From Microbispora sp. ZYX-F-249 (GTDB lineage: Bacteria; Actinomycetota; Actinomycetes; Streptosporangiales; Streptosporangiaceae), in NCBI RefSeq assembly GCF_039649665.1, contig NZ_JBDJAW010000026.1, positions 1 to 64,000 on the forward strand: 64,000 nucleotides of DNA, written 5' to 3'. This document shows, piece by piece, positions 25,717-35,151 of the stretch; position 1 is the stretch's first letter, and each line of letters opens with the position of its first letter. Below the pieces are notes generated by a model. That model was not told the DNA's origin and made no database searches. It saw nothing but the letters and a program-made list of their open reading frames with translations. The position numbers were made by a program, and so were the translations under genes.

Positions 25717-26310
25717 ATGTCCACCGAGGACCTCGAAGCCCTGCTCCGCGTGACCTCGCCGGGCTACGTCGGCGAGACCCCGCCCGAGGTCGCCTTCGGC
25801 ACCACCGACGCGCCGGTGGGCCGCCTGGTCCTCGCGGTGACCGCACGCGGCGTGCTCGCCTGCACCTACGAGGGCGAGCACGAGGTCTTCGCCCGGATCT
25901 CCCGCGCCGTCGGCTCGTTCATCGGGCCGGACCCGCGCCGCCTCGATCCCCTCCGCAGGGAGCTCGACGCCTACTTCACGGGCAGGCTGCGCACCTTCTC
26001 CCTCTCCGTGGACCTGCGTCTGGTCACGGGCTTCAGCCGTACGGTGATCCAGCTCATGCCGGCCGTGCCGTACGGCAGCGTCACCACCTATCAGGACATC
26101 GCCGAGCGGATCGGGCGGCCGCAGGCGCCCCGCGCGGTGGCCAACGCCCTCGCCGGCAACCCGGTCTGCCTGCTCCTGCCGTGCCACCGCGCCGTGGAGG
26201 GCCCCGGCGCGCTGGGCGGCTACGCGGGCGGCCAGGCGGCCAAGGAGCACCTGCTCCGCCTGGAGGGCGCGCTCCAGCCCGGCTCCGGCCCGGTGCCGGG
26301 CCGGCCCTAG
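25717..26310 (+). CDS. ogt: Methylated-DNA-protein cysteine methyltransferase
   Basis: A 197-residue suicide repair protein that moves the methyl group from O6-methylguanine to its own cysteine. The active site LLLPCHRAV places the acceptor at Cys156. The preceding helix-turn-helix (VPYGSVTTYQDIAERIGRP) and GGYAGG complete the domain. ATG 25717 (MSTEDLEALL) is preferred to GTG 25705 because of its spacing from AGAGAAAG. It is convergent with the NCS1 transporter; the stops share CTAG (4-bp overlap). Confidence 0.93.
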   Translation: MSTEDLEALLRVTSPGYVGETPPEVAFGTTDAPVGRLVLAVTARGVLACTYEGEHEVFARISRAVGSFIGPDPRRLDPLRRELDAYFTGRLRTFSLSVDLRLVTGFSRTVIQLMPAVPYGSVTTYQDIAERIGRPQAPRAVANALAGNPVCLLLPCHRAVEGPGALGGYAGGQAAKEHLLRLEGALQPGSGPVPGRP

Positions 26311-27659
26311 GCCGCGCGGCCCCGGGAACGGAGGCGGCGGGCCGGGACGGACACCGCCACGGTCGCCAGCGCGGCCACCAGGAACGCGGCGAGCGCGGCG
26401 TTCATCCAGGGCTGGTGGACGAACCCGAGGGCGAGGCGGACCTCGGTCCAGATCCCGTCCCACCAGCCGACGGTCGGGGTGGAGGTCACGATCCAGTACG
26501 CGACGAACCCGAGGATCCACGGCACGACCATGAGCCAGCGCGAGGGGGCGTCCTCGGCCGTGTTCCACCGGGCGGCCCCGCCGAGCAGGAAGTAGTCCAC
26601 CACGAGGACGGCGAACATCGGCACGAACACCGCCCCGATCACGCTCAGGAACGCGCCGTAGGAGTTCACGTCGGCGAACAGCGCGATCAGCGTGGTGAGC
26701 ACACCGATCACGACCGAGACCACCCGGCGGTCCCAGCGCGGCGCGAGGTTCTGGATCGACACGGTCGTCGAGTAGACGTTCGCGAACGACTGGTCGGCCT
26801 CGCGCAGCACCAGGATGCCGAAGAACACGACCCCGAGAGGGGCGGCCACGAACGGGTCCCACACCTTGTCCCCGTCGTTGCCCACCAGGGCGAGCGCGGC
26901 GATGCCGAGGGCCAGGCAGGCCACCTGCGCGATCGTGTATCCCGCCACCACGCCGGTGAACGCCGCGCCGCTCGACCGCGAGTGCCGGGCGTAGTCGGCC
27001 GCCATCGGCACCCACGACACCGACAGCGCGATCACGTAGTCGACGGCGGGGGCGAAGGCGTCCCAGGAGCCGCCCCCCACGGACGGCCCCTGGTTGAACA
27101 GGGCGACCGACAGCCAGATCATCGCGATCACCACGCCCGCCGTGACGTAGCGGCGCAGCAGTCGCAGCGCGCCGAGAGGCCGGATCGTCAGCGCGATCGT
27201 CAGCGCACCTGCCGCGAGCACCCACACCGCGTACGGCACCGCCGTGCCGAACAGGGCCTGCGCGCCGTTGGCGATCACCCACAGCTCGAAGGCGCCCCAG
27301 CCGAGCATCTGCACGATGTTCAGCACGGTGGGGACGTACGACAGACGGGCCCCGAACAGGCCGCGCAGCAGCACCATCGCGGGCCGCCCGGTCCGCGTGC
27401 CGGGGATCGCGGCCAGACCGACCATCGCCGTCCCGAGCAGGCTGCCGACGACGGCCGCGACCACCGCCGCGGTGAAGGTCAGCGGCTTGCCGCCCAGCGG
27501 GTCGAGCAGGAACAACGCCCCCGAGAAGCCGAGAAGGCTGACGCCGAGATTGGCCCAGAACGCCCCCTGGTCGAGCAGGCCCAGGGTTCTCGGGGCCTCC
27601 TCGTCCAGGGTGAGCGGAACCTCCGCGTGCGCGTCGTCGACGACGGCAGAAGTCATCAC
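26307..27659 (-). CDS. cytX: NCS1-family permease, probable hydroxymethylpyrimidine transporter (CytX-like)
   Basis: A 450-residue membrane protein with about twelve helices, of the nucleobase:cation symporter-1 family (purine/cytosine permease type). Substrate-site features include the GWGAFELWVIANGAQ helix and SVSWVPMAADYARHSR. Its leader is a clear TPP riboswitch. This points to CytX, the transporter that imports HMP, the thiamine pyrimidine precursor, rather than cytosine. TenA, which regenerates HMP, is encoded 1.5 kb away. The start is GTG 27659 or ATG 27656; the RBS AGGGAG lies inside the riboswitch 3' edge. Confidence 0.85.
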   Translation of the reverse strand: MMTSAVVDDAHAEVPLTLDEEAPRTLGLLDQGAFWANLGVSLLGFSGALFLLDPLGGKPLTFTAAVVAAVVGSLLGTAMVGLAAIPGTRTGRPAMVLLRGLFGARLSYVPTVLNIVQMLGWGAFELWVIANGAQALFGTAVPYAVWVLAAGALTIALTIRPLGALRLLRRYVTAGVVIAMIWLSVALFNQGPSVGGGSWDAFAPAVDYVIALSVSWVPMAADYARHSRSSGAAFTGVVAGYTIAQVACLALGIAALALVGNDGDKVWDPFVAAPLGVVFFGILVLREADQSFANVYSTTVSIQNLAPRWDRRVVSVVIGVLTTLIALFADVNSYGAFLSVIGAVFVPMFAVLVVDYFLLGGAARWNTAEDAPSRWLMVVPWILGFVAYWIVTSTPTVGWWDGIWTEVRLALGFVHQPWMNAALAAFLVAALATVAVSVPARRLRSRGRAA

Positions 27660-27660
27660 A

Positions 27661-27757
27661 CGCTCCCTACGCCGGCATTATCCGGACAGGTTCATGCGGT
27701 CGGCGGCACGACTTCGATCCGCCCTCTCAGCCCGGTCACGCCCGAGCTCCCGCGGGT
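27661..27757 (-). promoter_or_regulatory. TPP riboswitch (THI element)
   Basis: On the minus strand all core words of the thiamine pyrophosphate aptamer occur in order: GGGCTGAGAGGGCGG (CUGAGA core), then CGACCGCATGAACCTG, then TCCGGATAATGCCGGCG and TAGGGAG. The aptamer ends only about 5 nt from the start codon, and its terminal AGGGAG is the only good Shine-Dalgarno for the transporter gene. TPP binding therefore most likely blocks ribosome access. The control mode is inference; the aptamer identity is firm. Confidence 0.95.
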
Positions 27758-27801
27758 ATTGATGATGTCTTTGGGATTATGACACTTCTTTGACCGTTTT
27801 C

Positions 27802-28125
27802 CTATGCGACGTAGGGCACCCCGCCGGTCTCGCTGACCATCGGGCGCCCGGCGGCGGCCCACAGCTGCATGCCGCCGTCCACGTTGACGGCGTCCCTGCC
27901 GACATGGTTGAGCCACATCGCGGCGTGCGCCGACCGTCCGCCGACGCGGCAGACCACGTACACCGGCCGGTCGTGCGGCACCTCGTCCACCCGCGCCTGC
28001 AGCTCGCCGAGCGGGATGTGGACGGCGCCGGGCGCGTGACCGGCCACCCACTCCTCGTTCTCACGGACGTCGAGCAGGTACGCGTCGTCGGGCAGGGCGT
28101 CGGGGGTGATTTCCGGCAATGTCAT
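27802..28125 (-). CDS. Rhodanese-like domain protein
   Basis: A 107-residue single rhodanese domain, a sulfur-transfer protein or persulfide carrier. LLDVRENEEWVAGHAPGAVHIPLGE is the typical first half. The active-site loop is CRVGGRS with catalytic Cys59, and VNVDGGMQLW follows. ATG 28125 fits the domain start. It lies upstream of the riboswitch transporter and downstream of the Fpg-type glycosylase, all on the minus strand. A role in sulfur supply for thiamine or Fe-S clusters is possible but not shown. Confidence 0.88.
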   Translation of the reverse strand: MTLPEITPDALPDDAYLLDVRENEEWVAGHAPGAVHIPLGELQARVDEVPHDRPVYVVCRVGGRSAHAAMWLNHVGRDAVNVDGGMQLWAAAGRPMVSETGGVPYVA

Positions 28126-28199
28126 GCGCCCATTGTGGCCGCACGCCGCCGATGCCCGGGCCAAGGCCGGAAGCTGTGACCCACGGTGATCCGCGGACG

Positions 28200-29078
28200 C
28201 TACTTGAGGAGGCGGGACATCCGGCGATCGGCCAGCGGCTTGCCGCCGGTCTGGCAGGTCGGGCAGTACTGCAGCGAGGAGTCGGCGAACGACACCTCCC
28301 TGATCGTGTCGCCGCACACCTCGCACGCCTCGCCCGTACGGCCGTGCACGCGCAGGCCCGGCTTCCTGTCCGACTGGAGGTCCTTGGCGGCCTGCCCCCT
28401 GGCCCGGCCGACCGCGTCCCGCAGCGTGCTCACGATCGCGTCGTGCAGGTCGGCGACCTGGCCGTCCGTCAGCGTTCCGGCGATCTTGAAGGGGGACATC
28501 TTCGCGACGTGCAGCACCTCGTCGGAGTAGGCGTTGCCGATGCCGGCGATCACCTTCTGGTCCCGCAGCAGGCCCTTGATCTGCGTCCGGCTGCCGCCCA
28601 CGATCGTCTTCAGCACGCTTGGCGTGAAGTCCTCCGCCAGCGGGTCGGGCCCGAGGCCGGCGACCCCCGGGACGTCCTCGGGATCGCGCACCACGTACAC
28701 CGCCAGGCGCTTCTGCGTGCCGAGCTCGGTGAGCTCGAAGCCGGGGGCGCGGCCGTCCTCGCCGGGCGACAGCCGTACGCGGACCGCGAGCGGGCCCTTG
28801 CCCGGCCGCACCGGCCGCGCGCCCGTGAGGTCGTCGCGCCAGCGCAGCCGGCCGCCGCGCGCCAAGTGGGTGACGAAGTGCAGGCCGACGCAGTCGACGT
28901 CGAGGAACTTGCCGTGCCGCGCCACGCCGGTGACGAGCAGCCCGGCGAGCGCGGTGACGGGCGGGTCGACGGTCTTCAGGGCCTGGAAGGCGGTCACGTC
29001 GACGCCGACGACGGCATGGCCGACGGCGTGCTCGCGGAGGAACTCGGCGAGCGCCTCGACCTCGGGCAGCTCCGGCAT
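28200..29078 (-). CDS. Fpg/Nei-family DNA glycosylase/AP lyase
   Basis: A 292-residue base-excision repair enzyme. The N-terminal catalytic Pro2-Glu3 (MPELPEVEAL) is intact and Lys57 (RHGKFLDV) is present. The helix-two-turn-helix contains QKVIAGIGNAYSDEVL. A C-terminal zinc finger (CEVCGD...YCPTC, about 252-275) binds DNA. It removes oxidised bases such as 8-oxoguanine or oxidised pyrimidines. The Fpg versus Nei choice is not certain: the segment after the zinc finger and the RMSRLLK end differ from housekeeping MutM. Confidence 0.9.
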   Translation of the reverse strand: MPELPEVEALAEFLREHAVGHAVVGVDVTAFQALKTVDPPVTALAGLLVTGVARHGKFLDVDCVGLHFVTHLARGGRLRWRDDLTGARPVRPGKGPLAVRVRLSPGEDGRAPGFELTELGTQKRLAVYVVRDPEDVPGVAGLGPDPLAEDFTPSVLKTIVGGSRTQIKGLLRDQKVIAGIGNAYSDEVLHVAKMSPFKIAGTLTDGQVADLHDAIVSTLRDAVGRARGQAAKDLQSDRKPGLRVHGRTGEACEVCGDTIREVSFADSSLQYCPTCQTGGKPLADRRMSRLLK

Positions 29079-29096
29079 GCCTTCAGACTAGGTCGC

Positions 29097-29147
29097 GTCC
29101 CGTGATCTTTTCAGCCCGCCGCGGCGTACGGCGGAAGATCACGGGAC
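29097..29147 (-). terminator. Long hairpin after tenA
   Basis: A perfect 13-bp inverted repeat, GTCCCGTGATCTT (29097-29109) and AAGATCACGGGAC (29135-29147), encloses a second stem of CCGCC and GGCGG. It lies 20 bp after the tenA stop and before the Fpg gene on the same strand, so it probably terminates tenA. The CGTGATCTT word also occurs in the repeat cluster at 14.1 kb. Confidence 0.7.
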
Positions 29148-29166
29148 ACTCTCCGGCCCGGCAGGG

Positions 29167-29772
29167 TCAGGGGACGTCCCAGAACGCGAGCTCGTGCTCC
29201 ATGCCCCGGACGAACAGCTCCCGGGCGCGCGCCGGGTCGGGAGCCGCCTCGTCGATCATCACGGCGATGCGCGCGGAGAGGGCGGCGAAGCCGGGATCGG
29301 CGTAGGTGTCCACCCACGCCTTGTACCGGGGCTCGGCGGGCGGGTCGGCGGCCAGGATCCGGCCGAGCGTCGAGTAGCCCCACATGCAGGGGTACAGCGC
29401 GGCCAGGCCTTCCGCGTAGTCGGCCGCCGCCTCCAGCAGGAACGAGGTGTACGCCGCGCAGGCCGGGCCCTTCACCGCGCCGTCGAGGTCGGCGCCGAAC
29501 TCGGCCGACAGCGACCGGTGCAGGTCCAGCTCGTCGTGCCAGGTGGCGTACGCGAGATCGACCAGGTCGCCGAGGTGACCGTCCGGAGCCTGCCAGGCCA
29601 GCCGGCTGAACACCCGGACGTAGTCGAGCAGGTAGAGGTAGTCCTGCTCAAGCCACGACCGGAAGACCGGCTCGGGCAGGTCGCCCGCCGCGATGCCGCG
29701 TACGGTCGGGTGCGCGAGCTGGGCGTCCAGCATCGGCCGCCCGATGGCATGCAGCTCGTCAGATATTCCCAT
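29167..29772 (-). CDS. tenA: TenA-family thiaminase II
   Basis: A 201-residue all-helical TenA protein. In thiamine salvage, TenA hydrolyses base-degraded thiamine products to give HMP. The active-site cysteine is Cys129 (LYPCMWGYS), and a C-terminal Glu (about 194, MEHELAFWD) matches the catalytic Glu of the family. DYVRVFSRLAW and YATWHDELDLH complete the pocket. It is not in one operon with the TPP-riboswitch transporter but lies near it. It is divergent from the GPP34 gene. Confidence 0.92.
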   Translation of the reverse strand: MGISDELHAIGRPMLDAQLAHPTVRGIAAGDLPEPVFRSWLEQDYLYLLDYVRVFSRLAWQAPDGHLGDLVDLAYATWHDELDLHRSLSAEFGADLDGAVKGPACAAYTSFLLEAAADYAEGLAALYPCMWGYSTLGRILAADPPAEPRYKAWVDTYADPGFAALSARIAVMIDEAAPDPARARELFVRGMEHELAFWDVP

Positions 29773-29815
29773 AAAGGCACATTCTGGCCTGGATCGGCGC
29801 GTTACGCTCGATCAC

Positions 29816-30466
29816 GTGACACTGACGATCGCCGAGGAAGTGCTGCTGCTGGCCTACCGGGAGGACACCGGCAAGCCGATCATCGGGTCGATGGAGCTCG
29901 ACTGCGCCCTGGCGGGTGCTCTGCTCGCGGAGCTCGCCGTACGCGGACGCGTCGGCTTCGACGGCAAGAAGCTGCGGGTCGAGAACGGCTCCCCGCTGGG
30001 TGACGAGGAACTGGACGCGACGCTGTCCCGGATCATCGGTGAGGCCGGGCGGCACGACGCCGGCTGGTGGGTGGGCAAGCTCCGCATGGGCAGGCTGCGC
30101 AAGCGGCTGCTCACCCGCCTCGCCGCCCGGGGCGTGCTGAGCGAGCAGGAGGGCAAGGTCCTGGGAATCTTCCCCACCACGCGCTATCCCGAGCTCGACC
30201 CGCGCCACGAGCAGGGCGTGCGGGAGCGCGTCCAGAACGTGCTGACCGGGGCCGAGCCCGACGAGCGGACGGCGGTGCTGTTCGCGGTCATGCATGCGGC
30301 CAGACTCGACCGCAAGGCGTTCCCCGGGGCGCCGAAGGACCGGGTCAAGGAGATCGCCCAGGGCCAGTGGACGGGCGAGGCGGTCCGCAAGACGATCGCG
30401 TCCGTGCACGCCGCCGTCGTCGCGGCCACGACCGCCGCGACGGTCGCCGCCACCGCCGGAGGCTGA
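29816..30466 (+). CDS. GPP34/GOLPH3-family protein
   Basis: A 216-residue protein of the GPP34 (GOLPH3/Vps74) family. Eukaryotic members bind PI4P and sort Golgi glycosyltransferases; the bacterial role is unknown. LTIAEEVLLLAYREDTGKP is the conserved opening, and LRMGRLRKRLLTRLAARGVL follows in the middle. The last 30 residues are Ala/Thr-rich and hydrophobic and could touch the membrane. GTG 29816 matches the family start. It is convergent with the LCP gene; the 130-bp gap holds three 9-bp copies of CATCCCGCG-type sequence (about 30527-30553). Confidence 0.85.
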   Translation: MTLTIAEEVLLLAYREDTGKPIIGSMELDCALAGALLAELAVRGRVGFDGKKLRVENGSPLGDEELDATLSRIIGEAGRHDAGWWVGKLRMGRLRKRLLTRLAARGVLSEQEGKVLGIFPTTRYPELDPRHEQGVRERVQNVLTGAEPDERTAVLFAVMHAARLDRKAFPGAPKDRVKEIAQGQWTGEAVRKTIASVHAAVVAATTAATVAATAGG

Positions 30467-30596
30467 CCCGGCCGGAACCGGCGGCCGACCCTGCCGGAAC
30501 CGGAGGGAGCCCCGCCGCCCGTGCCGCGCATCCCGCGCATCCCGCGCACCCCGCGCGCCCACGTGAGCGGCCGGGCGCGTCGCACGGCCGCCGCGG

Positions 30597-31847
30597 CTAC
30601 TTGGTGATCACGTCCTTGGGGACCTGCTTGTCGGCGGCGAGCGCCTCGAACAGGCGCAGCGCCTTCTGCGTGTCCCACTTCACCACCGCCTGGCCGCCGA
30701 TCGTGGGCAGCGAGCCGATCGGCACGGCGGTGGCGACGGGTCCCTCGCGCATGGCCAGACCGACCGACAGCAGGTCGAACAGGCCGGTGCCGGGGTCGAC
30801 GGCGACCGAGTCGGCCGCGCTCAGCGCCAGCGGGACCGAGGTGAACGGGTTGATCAGCGTGCCCGGGCTCGCGGCCTTCTGCACGACGGCCGAGAAGAAC
30901 TGACGCTGCCGCTGGGTGCGCTCGAAGTCCGGGATGGCGCCGGTGGCCCGGGTGCGGACATAACCGAGCGCGGTGCCGCCGTCCATGTCCTGGCAGCCCT
31001 TCTTCAGGTCGATCCCGGCCTTCGGGTCCTTGATGTCCTGCTTCACGCAGATGTTGACCCCGCCGACCGCGTCCACGATGCCGACGAACCCGCCGAACCC
31101 GATCTCCATGTAGTGGTCGATCCGGATGCCGGTCACCCGCTCGACGGTCTTGGCCAGGAGCTTCGGCCCGCCGAAGGCGTACGCCGCGTTCAGCTTGCCG
31201 CTGCCGTGCCCCTCGATCGGGACGTACGAGTCGCGCGGCAGGCTGACCAGGGTCGGCCGGCCGCTGTCGGGGATGTGCAGCAGCATCATCGTGTCGGTGC
31301 GCTTGCCGACGGCCTTGCCGGTGGCGAGCTTCCTGCGCTGTGCCGCGGTCAGCCCCGCCCGGCTGTCGGACCCGACCAGCAGCCAGTCCTCGCCCGGCGT
31401 CTCGGCGGGCCGTCCGCTGTAGTCGGTCAGCGACTCGACCGGCTTCAGCCGGGAACCGATCCAGAAATATCCGGCTACGGCGGCGACGAGCAGGAGCACG
31501 ACCAGCACCACGACGACCCGAAGGATGGTCCTGCCGGTCCGCCGCGGTCCGCGGCCACCGCCGCGCACGGCCCCGTCGCGGCCCCTCGGCCCGCCGCCGC
31601 CACCGTGCGGGGCGCCGCCGTCCCGGTCCCCGGCCTCGTGCCCGCTCCCGCCGAGCGGGCGGATCGGAGTGTCGCCGGAGCGCGGCTTGCCGTACACCTT
31701 GGAACGGACCCGGGGGACCGTGTCCTCCCTGCCGGACCCCGCCCGGGCGGCCGGAGCCTCCGCGCGGGGCTGTGCCGCCGGGGGCGGTGCCGCCGGAGGC
31801 CGGGCCGTACGGCGGTACGCGCGGGTCGCCTCGTCCTCGTCGGCCAC
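30597..31847 (-). CDS. LytR-CpsA-Psr (LCP) family envelope glycopolymer ligase
   Basis: A 416-residue type II membrane protein. Residues 1-105 are a cytoplasmic Pro/Gly/Arg-rich tail, one helix lies at about 107-128, and the LCP domain follows outside. Signature motifs are LLVGSDSRAG, SLPRDSYVPI, YAFGGP and the Arg-rich DFERTQRQRQFF strand that binds polyprenyl pyrophosphate. LCP enzymes attach teichoic acids, arabinogalactan or other polymers to peptidoglycan. The long disordered tail is a plausible Ser/Thr kinase target. It is transcribed divergently from the CNNM pair. Confidence 0.93.
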   Translation of the reverse strand: MADEDEATRAYRRTARPPAAPPPAAQPRAEAPAARAGSGREDTVPRVRSKVYGKPRSGDTPIRPLGGSGHEAGDRDGGAPHGGGGGPRGRDGAVRGGGRGPRRTGRTILRVVVVLVVLLLVAAVAGYFWIGSRLKPVESLTDYSGRPAETPGEDWLLVGSDSRAGLTAAQRRKLATGKAVGKRTDTMMLLHIPDSGRPTLVSLPRDSYVPIEGHGSGKLNAAYAFGGPKLLAKTVERVTGIRIDHYMEIGFGGFVGIVDAVGGVNICVKQDIKDPKAGIDLKKGCQDMDGGTALGYVRTRATGAIPDFERTQRQRQFFSAVVQKAASPGTLINPFTSVPLALSAADSVAVDPGTGLFDLLSVGLAMREGPVATAVPIGSLPTIGGQAVVKWDTQKALRLFEALAADKQVPKDVITK

Positions 31848-31998
31848 CTGAACCCCCAGCCCCTCAGCGTCCTTGCGCCTGCTTTGACCGCAGCGGCCGA
31901 AGTCTTTGCCGATGCGCCCCCTTCTTCACGGTACCCAGACGCCCTCTAAGCAGTCAGTAAAGGCTGCCGGGAAACACAGGAGAGATTCCAGCCGTTAC

Positions 31999-32012
31999 GG
32001 TGGTATACCACC
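31999..32012. promoter_or_regulatory. Perfect 14-bp palindrome GGTGGTATACCACC
   Basis: A perfect palindrome in the 255-bp divergent region between the LCP and CNNM genes. Its core TGGTATACCA resembles operators of GntR/FadR-type regulators. No such regulator gene is adjacent, so the assignment is only structural. Confidence 0.5.
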
Positions 32013-32102
32013 ACGCGAAAGGATCGTCGTGTCCGTTTCGGACCCCTGGAGTACCTGCCCGTGCATACGCACGGGATCTCATGATCGCATGGCGGGCGCC
32101 CG

Positions 32103-33571
<1,469 letters not shown>

Positions 33572-33575
<4 letters not shown>

Positions 33576-34576
33576 GTTCTCTCACCGGCGTTCTGCTCGG
33601 CATCGTGCTGCTGGCCGCCAACGGGTTCTTCGTGGCGGCCGAGTTCGCCTTCGTCTCGGCACGCAGGCACCGGCTGGAGGAGGTCGCCGTCAGCGGCGGC
33701 CGGCTGGCCAAGATCACGGCCCGCGCCGCGGTCAGGGGCGGGCGCGAGCTGTCGCTCATGCTCGCCGGGGCGCAGCTCGGCATCACCCTGGCCTCCCTGG
33801 GCCTCGGCATGGTCGCCGAGCCCTCCATCGAGCACCTGATGGAGCCGGTGCTCACGCTGCTGCCCGAGTCGCTGCGCACCCCCGTGGCGTACGTCGTGGC
33901 GCTGGCCCTGGTGACGTTCCTGCACATGGTCGTGGGCGAGATGGCCCCCAAGTCGCTGGCGCTCACGCATCCCGAGCGGGCGGCGATGGGACTGTCGCTG
34001 CCGTTCCGCGGCTTCGCCTGGATCGTCCGCCCGATCCTGGCCGTGTTGAACGCGCTGACCAACGGCGTGCTGCGGCTGGCCGGCGTACGGCCCCGCGACG
34101 AGCTGGCCACCACCCGCACGCCGCGCCAGCTCGCCATGCTGGTGGCCGAGTCGGGCCGGATGGGCATGCTCGACCGCGACGAGCACGACCTGCTCACCCG
34201 CGCGCTGCGGGTGCACTCCCAGCCGGTCGAACGGCTGATGGTGCCCGTCGGCGAGGCGCCCTCGGTGCCCGCGAACGCCGACGACCTGCTCGTACGCCGG
34301 ACGGCGGCGCGCGGCGGGAGCCTGCGCATGCTGGTCGTCACCCCCGACGACGTGGTCGGCGTGCTCCACGTGCGCGATTCGGTCATCCAGCCGGGACGCC
34401 GGGCCGGGGAGCTCGCGACCCCCGTCCCCCGGATGGCGAAGAACACCACGATCTCCGACGCGGTGACTCTGCTGCAGGAGGCGCGCGCCCAGCTCGGCCT
34501 CGTCACGGACGCCGGCGGCACGCCCGTCGGTGTGATCGATCTCACCACCCTGGTCGGTGAGCTGCTCGTGGCCTGA
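33572..34576 (+). CDS. CNNM-type membrane protein with CBS domains (second, shorter copy)
   Basis: A 334-residue paralogue of the preceding protein. The CNNM domain (FFVAAEFAFVSARRHRLEE, HMVVGEMAPKSLAL) and CBS pair are present. The CorC_HlyC domain found in the first copy is missing: the protein ends right after GVIDLTTLVGELL. The paired long-plus-short arrangement is common in actinobacteria, so this is the normal form rather than a truncation. ATG 33572 overlaps the previous stop by 4 bp. Confidence 0.9.
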
Positions 34577-34867
34577 CAAGTGCGGGAACGTCTCTCATCA
34601 CGAGACGCAAACTCTCACTAACTGGGACAGATGGTAAAGGTCGCCGCCTGCAAGTCTGCGGAAAGTGGTTTGAAAGGCGGCCTCCGGAGAATGTGCAGTG
34701 CGCGCGGAGGGGGCCCCGATCTTCGGGGCCCCCTGTGCGACACGCACACGAGGCCCGTGCCGTACGGGCCGGGAGGGGAGGCCGGACGTGGATGCTTCGC
34801 TTGCGACCAGGCGAGGCGCGTCGTCCGGCCGAGCGCCCCAAGGGGCTGCCCCACTGAGCCACACAAG
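34577..34867. other. Intergenic region with GC hairpin
   Basis: This stretch after the CNNM pair holds a perfect 11-bp stem with a 3-nt loop (GGGGGCCCCGA, 34709-34719, and its complement to 34733), but no T-run follows. There is also a small CGTCTC/GAGACG inverted repeat near 34590-34608. The hairpin may end the CNNM transcript. No ORF is convincing. Confidence 0.5.
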
Positions 34868-34902
34868 AAAAAAGCCCCGGCCGGCGACTGCCGAGCGGAG
34901 CT
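34868..34902 (-). terminator. Rho-independent terminator of tRNA-Leu
   Basis: On the minus strand, AGCTCCG pairs with CGGGGCT, and inner CGGC pairs with GCCG around a 4-nt loop. A run of six T follows. It begins 10 nt after the tRNA 3' end. Confidence 0.8.
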
Positions 34903-34911
34903 TGTTTCTGG

Positions 34912-34995
34912 TGGGCAAGGGGGGAGTTGAACCCCCACGTCCTCTCGGACACACGGACCTGAACCGTGCGCGTCTGCCATTCCGCCACTTGCCCT
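34912..34995 (-). tRNA. tRNA-Leu(CAG)
   Basis: An 84-nt class II tRNA on the minus strand. The acceptor stem is GGGCAAG paired with CTTGCCC, with discriminator A. The anticodon loop TTCAGGT gives anticodon CAG, decoding CUG, the main leucine codon in high-GC genomes. The long variable arm and GGTTCAACTCC T-arm are present. CCA is not encoded. Confidence 0.95.
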
Positions 34996-35151
34996 TGCGG
35001 TTGGCCCCCATCTCTGGGTGCCTGGAAAGGTTAGCACGTATCCGCCCGTGCTTACGAACCCGGATACGATCCCTCTAAACGACGATGCGAAGGAGCTCAG
35101 TGCAGCACCGGAGCGATCGCGACCGTAGTGGCAGTGGAAGGGAGGTATCCG

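Noticed and set aside
34709-34733. Rho-independent terminator for the CNNM pair
   Set aside because: The stem is perfect but there is no T-tract, so it is reported only as a hairpin in the intergenic entry.
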